A program made the translations under genes and the position numbers. This document shows positions 50,351-61,300 of a stretch of DNA of 64,000 bases, one piece after another. The stretch lies in NCBI GenBank assembly GCA_963920665.1, contig OY987271.1, positions 2,854,501-2,918,500 of the forward strand. The letters are read 5' to 3'. This DNA is from Straminergon stramineum (lineage: Eukaryota > Streptophyta > Bryopsida > Hypnales > Calliergonaceae). The notes under the pieces were generated by a model that made no database searches, was not told the DNA's origin, and was given only the letters and a program-made list of their open reading frames with translations. The stretch's first letter is position 1; the number at the start of each line of letters is the position of its first letter.

Positions 50351-50812
50351 TTAAACCATAGAGGATGGATTGGTGACTGTGAAAATCATTCCTTTTGGAA
50401 CCGTGTGACATCATCTACTTTAAAAAAACCAAAAATACTCATTGGGAGTCAAACTATTGTAGAAGATCTCCTCTTTCGACCCTTGATTCCGAGGATGAAT
50501 GGTTGCACTTTTGTCCTACATAGGAAAATTCCTTGTCATTCATCAAACAAAAAATGTTTGCCATGTCATTTATGGGTTAATCCTAGAAGAGTGCCCCAAT
50601 GTTGAATAAGTGTCTGATGGATGACACCAAAATCTTTCTATGTAAGACAAAAGTGTAGGTGCTCATCCTTAAAATTTTGTGTAAAAAAAGAGAGGTCTTC
50701 TACAGTAGTTTGACCTCTCATGAGTGCTCTAAGTGTTTTTTTGAAGGAAATGATTCACACTGTACCAAAATGGATGATTTCCATGGTGACCAGCCTGTCC
50801 TTTTGGGGTTAA
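50351..50812. mobile_element. Compact long-TIR (foldback-like) element, 462 bp
   Basis: Both arms are about 210 bp and nearly fill the element, so the strand could fold into a long hairpin. The left end is TTAAACCATAGAGGATGGATTG. The right end, inverted, is TTAACCCCAAAAGGACAGGCTG. Shared arm blocks include GGTGAC, AAATCATYC, GTGTGA-ATCAT, GTCAAACTA, TGTAGAAGA and ACTTTTGTC. TTAA bounds both ends. It is the best copy of the family also seen at 3073, 12750 and 49705. Confidence 0.7.
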
Positions 50813-51129
50813 CAAATCTTAGTATATCTTAAGATTCACTGAATAGACCTTGGGTACGAAATTGTCCTTTTCATAACTTGACCAAACTTTAATCGCATAT
50901 GATATATTTTTCTACTTCATGAATCATAATAGTTCATATGCCGGTAATACAAAAATGCATTATATATATATGCACATAAAAGATGTCTGCAAAAAAGCCT
51001 GGAGTCGCCCCCCCCGCCAGTCTAACTTAACAGTACTTTTGACTGGTTCTGAAGAAGTTCTGTACAAAGATCTGACTGACTGACTGTTTCTAAAGTAATA
51101 AAGTGTAAAGAAATGCATATATAATTTTC

Positions 51130-51960
51130 CGTGGAGAATGAGAAGTATTAGGAACCAATGGGAAGCATTAGTGGGTGAAGGAAGTGTGACATTCCTTATT
51201 CGTTTAGAGGATGAGATGTGGAGAATCTATTGGGAGCCAATGGGGAGCCACAATGTAGTCCGAAATAGAATACTCTCCTTTGGAGAAGTTTCTCCATCTC
51301 CGGAGAAGAAGAATGGGTGTGGAGAAAACTTCTCCAAAGAAGCATATTCCCTTTCCACACACATGTGGAGAGCCAACCCGAAACCAACACGTCCGCATTC
51401 TCCACAAAAATCCAAGATAGTAGACTAACTGTGACTACCCTTATTTGCATATTTCTAATAATAGGGATAGTCACAGTTCCTCCACCCTCTGGGATTTCCG
51501 TAAAGAATGGGAAGATCCACCGATGAATGGGGAGCCAATGCAGTTCATTATCAGGTGGAGGAACTGTGACACTCCTTTGTCACACGAGGGTGGAGAAATA
51601 GAGGACTGAGAATAATTTTCCTGGGAAGGGATGCAAGTTATTTCTAAAGATTTCTGGGGTCCAACCTCAATCAAGTGTGCACCACAAGCACTCTAGCATC
51701 CAAGTGCAAAGAAAACTGTGAACTTGCAATGGAGGTGAAAACAGCAACAAAACGATGAAATCCAGACACTGCAGAGTGAAACTACAGTGCAACAAGGAAT
51801 ATTTTTCTTGGAAGAAGAATGGACGCTTAGAAAACTTCTTCCAAGAAAAATATTCCTTTTTGCACCGTATGTGGATAGCCAACTGCAAACAGGCACGTCC
51901 CCACTCTCCACGGAAAATCCAGAGGATGGAGGAGCTGTGACTACCCGTAATGTCCATATT
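51130..51960. repeat. Degenerate direct repeats carrying hairpins
   Basis: Two roughly 120 bp blocks (51330-51450 and 51838-51958) share TATTCC, ATGTGGAKAGCCAAC, CACGTCC, CATTCTCCAC-like, AAAATCCA and CTGTGACTACCC in order. Each is preceded by an inverted repeat. At 51278-51295/51321-51339 the arms are CTTTGGAGAAG with TCTCC. At 51787-51817/51835-51865 the arms are 31 bp with one mismatch. A third, looser copy (GGGAGCCAATG, GGAGGAACTGTGACACTCC) lies between them at 51520-51580. Confidence 0.6.
51787..51865. other. Near-perfect hairpin, 31 bp arms, 17 nt loop
   Basis: Arms 51787-51817 and 51835-51865 are complementary except at one position. The inner 24 bp (ATATTTTTCTTGGAAGAAG side) are perfect. 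RNA from either strand would form a stable stem of miRNA-precursor size. Whether it is transcribed is unknown. Confidence 0.75.
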
Positions 51961-52364
51961 GTTGCGGGTGAAGGATTCTCTAAGTTATGTTGACATCAGC
52001 AGGCTAAAGCACAGACCTACTGAAGCTGTACACTGTACTGTACATCACGCAAGAGTTAGATCTCAAAGCATCGCAAAGTAGAGTTAAACACGCTACTCGC
52101 TCTTCTTTTCAGTGTGCGGTTGAAATATTTTGAATTATATTTCGACTTCCTGTATTCAATGTTCAATCATCTTCTGGATCCGTCGTAGCGTTCCTTTGCA
52201 CTGCTGTATGTAGTCGTCAATCATAAGAAGAAGAAACCTTGATCACAAAAAACTGAAATAAAATATTCAATTATTCAATTCCTACTAGACTACGTTGAAT
52301 CGATTTTCTGACTTGACTTGTTGCGTTTAAACACAAGCAGGTCCCGTGACAACCTAGAACTAAT

Positions 52365-55300
52365 TTAAACAATCACTGCATAAGCAAGGCTAGGAGGGGG
52401 TGGCTGGTGATCTCGTCGAGCAAGGAAAGTGGACGCACTGTTCTGCACTTTCCAGAGACTGCACTGATACAAAGCAGCCCCAGTGGTTTGTTTCGTAATA
52501 GGAGTTTGTTGCAACGGCGCTTGAGCTACACAATCCTGTCGCACACAACTGACGGCCCCTACATCAGGTTCATAGTAATCAGCGACTACGACGCAACCTA
52601 AGGCTACGTAGCCTACTGGAGGTCGAGGTTTCCAGATTGTTACTGGTTCCCTCGCGTTTTGGTCTGCGTCTCGCCAAACCTGCATTTCAAAATCGTTAGC
52701 ATTTTGGCCAGGGTATTTTCTAGTACATGCGCAAGCCAACCGTTGTCCCGGTATTTAATATAGAAATAGAAAATTTTCACATCTTGCCCAGGTTTAGGGT
52801 GAGCTTCGTACCAAGTCGAAACCTTCTGGAGCAGCAAATTTTCCATCGTGGTCATTGTGATACACCATGGCCAGCTCGGGCGAGCTGTAAGAGGTCAGTA
52901 CCACATCGCCCACTGACACGTACCTGCAAACATCAAAGACAACATAATTATCCAATAATTACACAAGCACTGCTTCGTTTGATGGTACAGCCCACCTACA
53001 TCCATCATATTCTGAATTGCGTGCGAGTATTGTTCAAAAATCTCTCAAAGAAATACTTTACAACAACTCAGAACGAGGAAACTGCGTACCCTGAGGGAGG
53101 AACTGGACGCCATAAAGATACTTGTGAATTCTCATTCCAAGGAGATTCCTGTAAGAATAAAAAGAAATCCTTCTTAAATACATGTGTCGAATGTGGTGCA
53201 ACATGATTCTAATCTAAAATTCCTAGGCATTCAGCCTCAGATGTTGAAAACAGTCTCTCAAAGCACCTCCTTGCGCCAGCTAGTATCGAAACCAGAGTTC
53301 TTCAGAAAGTACCTTATCCCACCATAATAACGTAAAATCACTTATAAGCCTCCCTGCATGTACAGATTCCATGGAAGTTCCTGCATGTTGGTCAATCTGA
53401 AACTCTGATATCTTAGACGGAGCTTGCAAATCGTGCGGGATGTCGAGCATCGCTTGGCTAGCAGATCCAATCAAAGCTCCAAAAGTTGCCATGACTGGCA
53501 CGGCTATGGGAGCAGCTGGTCCCGCCAATAGTCCTAGCGCTGCCCCTGATGCAGCTCCTGCTCCTGCACCTACATAAGGCTTTCTTGCTGAGGATTTCTT
53601 CAGCAATTCCTGTTCCCCCACAAGTTCATAGAGGTGCTATGTGATGCATAGTCTATGAAATCGCATACATCAAGTATGCACTACAGAGAAAAATTGAGTT
53701 TCGAGAATTATTTGTCATAGGAGAGTGCCATTTCCTAGAACTCGTTCCCGACAATTTATAATATATTTACACCCGGTTCTCATGCGCGCATGCTGAGGGA
53801 TCCATAGAAGGGTCAAATGCTACTAGTACAATACAGTTGTTTATTCAGTTGCTTTTTTGTACAGTTGCCCACCCAAAGATTGATAAAAAAGCAGCAACAA
53901 AGATGACTAAGCTACTGACGACGATAATCTTTGCATCAAAAAGAGATAAAGGAAAATGCCATACAACGAAAACGGATAAGATGAACATATGTTTCGTTAG
54001 AAAGGTGCCTGTCGAGATGTTGATCATCATACATTCAGGAGTAGGGGAGCAAGATGATTTTAACGCGATACCTGAGTCGGGTTCGACAATCGACCTGGGC
54101 CATACATATTAAAGGCTTGATTTATGGCATTGCGGATCTCGATTGCCTGTTTTGTTCTTGGGTGACATTTGACAACAAAGTTGGTTTCTTTGTTGTCAAA
54201 CATACGGGTTTCATTAGGCCACACACGAATTATGAGTCGCGAGGGTGGCATTTGTCGAGCGCTGTCATTTGCATATCCTAGTTCCATTGACCTCAAGTCA
54301 TCCCACATCACATCCCATGTGACAGTACATGGCTCTTTAAGAAGATCGGCCTTCTTTTGCTGGATCAAGCTCGTTGGGTGCTACAAAACCACAGTAAGCA
54401 CAAAGGTTACACTCCCACGAACACACATCTGAATGTTTTATCTTGACCATTTCATTGCTTAAATAGAAGAGTCTAAATAGTATTGTATCTAAGACAATTA
54501 GCTGTGGCCAAGAACGTACTCTTATTAGATTCTGATTTACAAGAAGGCTATAGGTGAGAATCAAAACAAAGTAGCATTGTTTTACATATGACTACATTCT
54601 GCACTGAGGAGAAACTTACCTGCAATAAAATCACTCTGCGATGAGTTATCATGAGAGAACGCCCCTTCGGCAAATTGAAATGATCTTCATAAGCATCGGA
54701 CATCGCAAACTTTCCTCTTACTCTAAAAAAGTCAACGGGTCCAAATATTGTCCCTCTCTCTGCTAACTGCATCAATACCTGACAAAACAAATCCTATGGT
54801 GTCAGATTCATCTTGTTCAGTTGAATAGCAATCACAAGAGCAGTGCTTCCAGAGTTCAGTTTGCAATATTAAACATGCAAATTTTACGAGTGAAAAAAAT
54901 GTCACACCTGTCCTCGTGCCTTATACTCGTCATAAGGACGCAATACATTGTCGCCTCCAATTACACGAGGTAACCGTCGTCTCAAAGCCTGCTGTTCGTA
55001 ATTGATGGCAGCAGTCAGCTTCATGCGCGTTGCATTTGCGCCCTCAGTAGTTTTCGAAAGTAAATCCAGTACACCACTCAAAGGTTGGATACCCACGCCA
55101 ATCACACCCTTTCCTACACCTTGAAGAAAGCCTTCTACTCCAGACTTCTGTGCACCTTCAAATGGTTTTGTAACAATGCCTGTAACACCTCGAAATAAAC
55201 CTTTTGCAAAAGCTTCTCCTCCCTCGCGAATACCTTCGCCTAGATCTTCAACATTCGCCTGTGCCATACTCTTATTAAATTAGATTAATGAGATGAGTGA

Positions 55301-58300
55301 CATCAATGAACTGCAACACATGGAGCAATTAAGAGCACAATGGATGTGCTGAATGAAATATAAGTTCCTTCCTATGACCTGACTGTTGGAAGTAATGGAC
55401 TCAACCTACATTAGAGTTGTATTCAAACATGATTTCAGCGGACCTGTTTTGAACGGGAACGAATGAACTTCTTATCCATTGAGAGTGCAGCCACTCCTTT
55501 GCTCATGTTGCCAAGAGCACTACTTGTGTTGCCAAGTATATCAACACCAGTTAGTAGTTGTAACGGTTGACTCAGCAAATCATTTCTCAAACTGGTAAAG
55601 GCGGCAGTCCACAGTGCACTTTGCCGCATGGAAATATCTTCATGAGCGCGAGGCGTGATACGAATCTGGTGTCACATACCGAAAATTTTGATAAGGGTCA
55701 TATCTACAATTCTTGCAATTATAGGGACACTAGAGACCAAATCCAAGATCCAAAATTAATGTACATCCAATAAGGAGAGCACTATACTGAAGGCAACGAA
55801 ATTAGCCAGTTGGCCAATCACTGACGCATGAAATTCCATCTTTTGACAGGATCAATGGCAACAGCAGTCGATTATTGTTACAAAACCAGATTCAGATGAT
55901 TCAGTTTGTGAAACTAAAAATACGATTATTATAGCTTGGACTACTAAAACAACCACAAAGCATAGCTCCAACTTAACGAGCAGAAAGCAAACGAATGTAT
56001 GCATTCGCATACCGGCATTTCATCAGTATTCCCTAAGGACGTTATCAGAGTTGCCCAAAATCCAAGCATGCCACGAGGTCTTTGAGCAGGAGCCATTGCT
56101 AGTGTGACCTTCAAGCGTATTTCGGAAGTATGAAGAAGGCTGCAAATAAAACCCAAAGCTGGCTTAGTGTGAATAAAGGATACAATAACAGCGTCCATTG
56201 CAATCATACATCTATTACGAGAGCACGGGAATGATAGCATACCAGTCATTCATCTGAATTCAAATCTGACTTTTTATTTCATTGACTCCACAATCCAGCA
56301 AGCATCTTGAGCCAGCGAATGACAGAAAACTTACCCTATTCTTATGATAGGATCAATGGCAACAGCAGTTGTTTTGCTGCTGCTTAAGCGACCCAAGTCC
56401 AGACGTTGAAACATCTCATGCAAGCGCCAAATTATTGGTTCATGAACGTTCACCAAAAACGAGAGGTTTGTAGTGTTTGGGCCCTGCACGACACATGCAA
56501 AACAAATGTCTGTCCTTAAGAGGCTCGTGTGAAACTAAAGATTGATATCCCGATGTCAAATTAACACGCACGAACAAATTTGGCAGAAAGAAAAACAGCT
56601 TTACGCAAATACATAAATATAAGAGGATGAGAACCTGGATGCCAATGTATGGGTAAGAAAGGTAGTCCAACATTCCATTGTCTTGCATGGTGATGGTGCA
56701 CTTAAGGAGGAAATCCCTGTGAGATTGAGATTCTTGAACCATAAAAAGGACAGGTGAAGGTGTCAGAGGTAACTGGTTGTCGACTTGAAGACTATCTATG
56801 CGAAATTTCAGCCTGCATCAGAACCACTCAAAAATTTTCAGAACAAAGTGAATGATCGTGGGAAGGGTACACTTGCCACTTGAGTTACTTACGAGTACTC
56901 CAGTATGCGAAAATAGAATTCATAAAGCTAATATTAACGGAAGGCAACTTCCTAGACTTCGAGAGGACATTAGCTTGATTACCTGCTAGTTCCTGATCCC
57001 AATCCAGTTGCATACGAAAGCACGAGGTTCTGAATCGACACATAGAGTAATTCTTCAGGAGTGTAGTCAACGATTGAAAGCCCAAACTCTGCTAACTCGA
57101 TGCTCGTATGAAACTGATTCTCCAAGTTGAACTGTTCAGGTGCTAGAGATCGATGTACGGTTGGAGACCCAGCAATCACCATTGACATATTACCAGTACC
57201 AGGGGTGTAGTCCGCAACTTTGAAAACTTTTGTGTAACCCTCAGAAAACACTGTCGCTCGAAGCGGAGCAGCGATTTCTCCACGAACAGAAGGGAAAGAT
57301 CGATAATCGAACGGCTCATCTAGGTTATAATCTATGGAAATCTTTGGATCATATCCATCCGGTAATACTTCAAGTGCGTGCTTGCGCAGAAGATCTTCCC
57401 ATGCAAAGGAGACTGATGAACAAGGAGGTAACACCTTCCACGGACTATGATCGCTACCAGCTTGACGGAACTTGATAGGTAAAGTTGTAGATCGATTCTC
57501 CACGCTGCACCATTATAAACACTGTCAGAGAAAGAAACGGAAACAAAAAGTAGGTGGTTCAATGACTTGAATATACTATTGCTACTCCCAGAGGAGAATG
57601 ACAAGAGGCCCATTGAGTATAAAATATTCAAGACTATGGACGTGTACACTACGCTAGAATGATCAATAATCCCAACTGAAATTCAGAGCTGAAGGGTAAA
57701 GGGTGGTAACTTTACCGATACGGACTCTGGCGAGCAGCAAGACGGAAAACTACAGAATATCGGGAATCTTTGACCCCATTGCGGACTTCCCCGCGTATCA
57801 CGAGAGACGATCCACCTTGTTCAGCTTCAAGTGTTACATGAAAAATTCCTTCTGCATCCACACTGAATGGCTGGCTCCACCTATAGCCATCGACAATAAT
57901 CTGTGGAAGACACCTGGTCAGGAATTGAAAGCTATGCAAATTGACGAGGGCAATGAACATACGGCAATTAGCTCTTATTACAAAATTTGAATCTGCTAAT
58001 ATTCTAATTTTGCATACTTGAAAAAGTAAGATCCTTGTTCTACCTCTAAAAGCTCTGGTTCTTGTGTAGATTGCCAGAGAATGGCCTTAGATGGATCATT
58101 CGGGTAGAACAAATCTTCATGCCCCATACCACTCTGCCGGAGAGAGAGCCTTCTTCCCAGACGATTGACAAATAATGTGTGAGGCTGCACATGTATAACC
58201 TGGAAAAAAGATCCACTCCGAAGAATTTGAGTGAAAATATCGAACGCAGCAGGCTGCTGATGAGATCAAGAAGACAATGATGCAACATGAAGACATTACA

Positions 58301-61300
58301 CTTGTGGAGATTATATTAACAAGAAAATGAAGACACTTATGGATCATTACAAATTCATGAATGTTAAAATACTGTAACCTTCATAAAGATTAGAATGGAA
58401 TTTTTATTTACAGAATGATTCACAGTGAGGAAAGTGAAACATCCTGGTTCTCTACCAAACAAAATCATTTTTCTTAGAATCTTTCAAAATAATTAGGACA
58501 TCAGCTGCAAGGGAATTTAGAGAGGTTATAGATGAGAAACCTTGCTCAGCACACTTATAAGAAACAGATCAAGTGAAGGAAAACATACCTTGGTGCGATC
58601 TGATGACATGTCCAAAAAAATAGATAATTTGTAGTAGGCACCGCTATCATCCACAGCATTCAGATTGACTCTTTCCATCTGCGAGCAGGATCGCAAGTGG
58701 AAGGTTCAGGAAAAATGATGGATCACTTACATTTTACATTCTAGAAGCTTGTTGCCAGAGTAACTCACTGAAACAAAAATGGAACGGAAAGAATTTCGAA
58801 AGCCCACAACAACTCCAGCAAACGCATAAATGAGAGCAAGACATCAACACGGCGCGGCGCAGCCAACCTGCAACTGGCGAAAATAGAACAGAAATAACCG
58901 AAATGTTCAGTAAGAGACCAACTATACGAAATTTGACAACTATACTAATTCCTACAATTGCGTGGCTTCGTGTAGGACACAGGGAGTCTTACATTGCTTT
59001 CAAAGTCACGAAATGAGAGAGCATGCTTGAACACTTTGCTGTTTGCTACAGCGATTGCGAGGCCCAGTCTAGGCGACAAAAGTCCATCCTCAGAGCGCGA
59101 GGACAATGACAGCCCCCCTATGCGATCAGAGTAAGCCTGGAGAGAAAGCATTGCAGGAGTGCCAAGCATGTCCTCAGCGCTTTCAAAATAGTTGACCACT
59201 TTGCTCAGCTGTAGAGAATGATGTACCGTGGAGTGAGTAGGTCGACGAGAAGCCTGCTTTGCAGCTTTGGCAGCCCTCGTCAGCCATGTCGTGTCCCCAG
59301 TTGAACCACTATTGGGCTCAATCTCAACTAGACGATACGCTAGTGGGAGGGAAGCGTCGTTTCTGAGCCAGTAAGGAACAAATAAGCGCACAATCTTGGC
59401 AGCCGCACTGGTTCCACCAAAATCATGTTCCAGATTCACCCTCAAACGCCTGCACCATAGTTCTTGCCGTGTAAGAAATCTGAACAAAAACTCATATCTT
59501 CGTATTTGTAAACTCAAAAATAAAACTTGGTTACTAATGTTCAATCAACAGTTTACGGCAAAAAGTGGAAGACAGATTGCCTCTGACAACATGTAACTAA
59601 GAACTTATCATCTGGCACATGGGCAGACATCAAATATAAATTACCTGCCACTACCCTGGTGAGCCATCCAAAAACCAGTAGGAAGATCCTCCGTCGAAGG
59701 GTCTGAGATAGTAATTTCTCTTTCTGATCTCCAACCTCCTTGAGTCAGCCAAGTAAGGAGTATGGGCCTCCGCACATCAACAGAGTAGATGTAAACACTA
59801 CCCCCAGCAGAAACAATGCCATTCTGTTCCTTACTCAGATTCCCAGCCGCCCTTGGTTTTTCCCGGATAACGTAGGCCGCAGAACAAGGGAGACAATTCT
59901 CCAGCTTCACAGGGGCATTAACTGCGATTCGCCAATCAGGGATAGCAGTATTCACTTCATTGTACAGGAGTGTGGCATCCACATCCACATTCAACCAGCA
60001 GAGACCGTGGCCACTACCACCTTCCAGAACCCTGGACACTAGAATCTCCTCGGTTTTTTCTAACTCTTTCAACGGTAAAGCGGAAACTGGCAGGTTTCTT
60101 TTTCTTTCTTTTTGAGTAGAAGCTGAAGGAGACCCGTCGCTAGAATTCTGCGCTCTGGTTTGCGCTATCAAATCACTTATTGCTCGGCCCCAACTGTACT
60201 GGGAGGAGTCGGATTGAGGGCGGAATTGAACACACATATCTGTCTTGCTGTCGCTACCAGCTAGTGGTAAAGGGATTGAATCTCCAGGTTGCACCACCCC
60301 CACCATTTGTCTATTATGCAAATGGTGTGTTTCAGGAATGCGTTTTCGTTGCCTAATCAACCGACGTCGCCTAGCAAAATCAAACATAGACTTTTTACTA
60401 GCCTTTTGGGATGTGGGGGGAATTTTCAGAGATTGAAAATCGGCTCCGTAAAACCACCCCGCTTCATCGACATGGACATTTGTATCGATTGACCAATCCG
60501 TGCTCCAAAGCCAGCCCGGTGGCAGCGGTGGTTCAATAAACTCCTGTCAAAAAACACTCGTTCTCTCAAACAGTAAAGAAAGGCAGTAACAGAGTTCAAT
60601 TATAAGTCCGAACTCGGAAAACAAAAGGGTTGCAGAATTCAATCTTCTCAAATTTGAAACGAACGGGACGCCTTACCGGATGTGTCTTCGAGTAGTCACG
60701 ATTACTGTAACGACTTGGATCACCGGGTAGCATATGACCAGGCCATTTGCTTCCCCAACCGCCAGCCAAAGGCTGATACCTTTGGTTTTCAAAAATTTCT
60801 TCCACAACTGTGGAGGTCTTACCCTCCGAGCCCTTCGTTGACCCTTCTGGAGTATTAAGAAGAGGAAAAGGACAAAGGCATACATCCAGTGCTATATCTG
60901 TGTTATTCAGAATAGTTATGCGGCTCCTCAGTTTCACGCATTTCTGATTCTGTTGCATAGTCACTTCTACAGCCAAAGGTCTCGAGCCAATCTCCTTTGG
61001 AACTGTAGTAACTGGTAGGACTGATCGGAGTCCTGTCCACGGACCTGTCGGACTTACAGCTAACCATAGTCCAATATCTACACCTTTGGTATCGTCTTTG
61101 GAATCAAAGCCTGTCATTTTCTCTTTTTTCTCGCTCTTTGCAGAGAAAAAGTACATGCTCACAGTAATCAGACCCCAGTTCTTCTTCTGCGCCTCGTGAT
61201 CGACAGGTCCACTCTGTAATAAAAAGAGGAAGAGTAATGAATAAATCATATTTTGACTGGAGGTCGCAATAATATCCATTTAACCTTCCCAAATCGGTCA

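Noticed and set aside
55765..55839. Possible 75 bp extra VPS13 exon
   Set aside because: Splice sites and phase fit, but VPS13 relatives run directly from the NTDEMP segment to the IRITPRAHED segment, so it would insert 25 unrelated hydrophobic residues.
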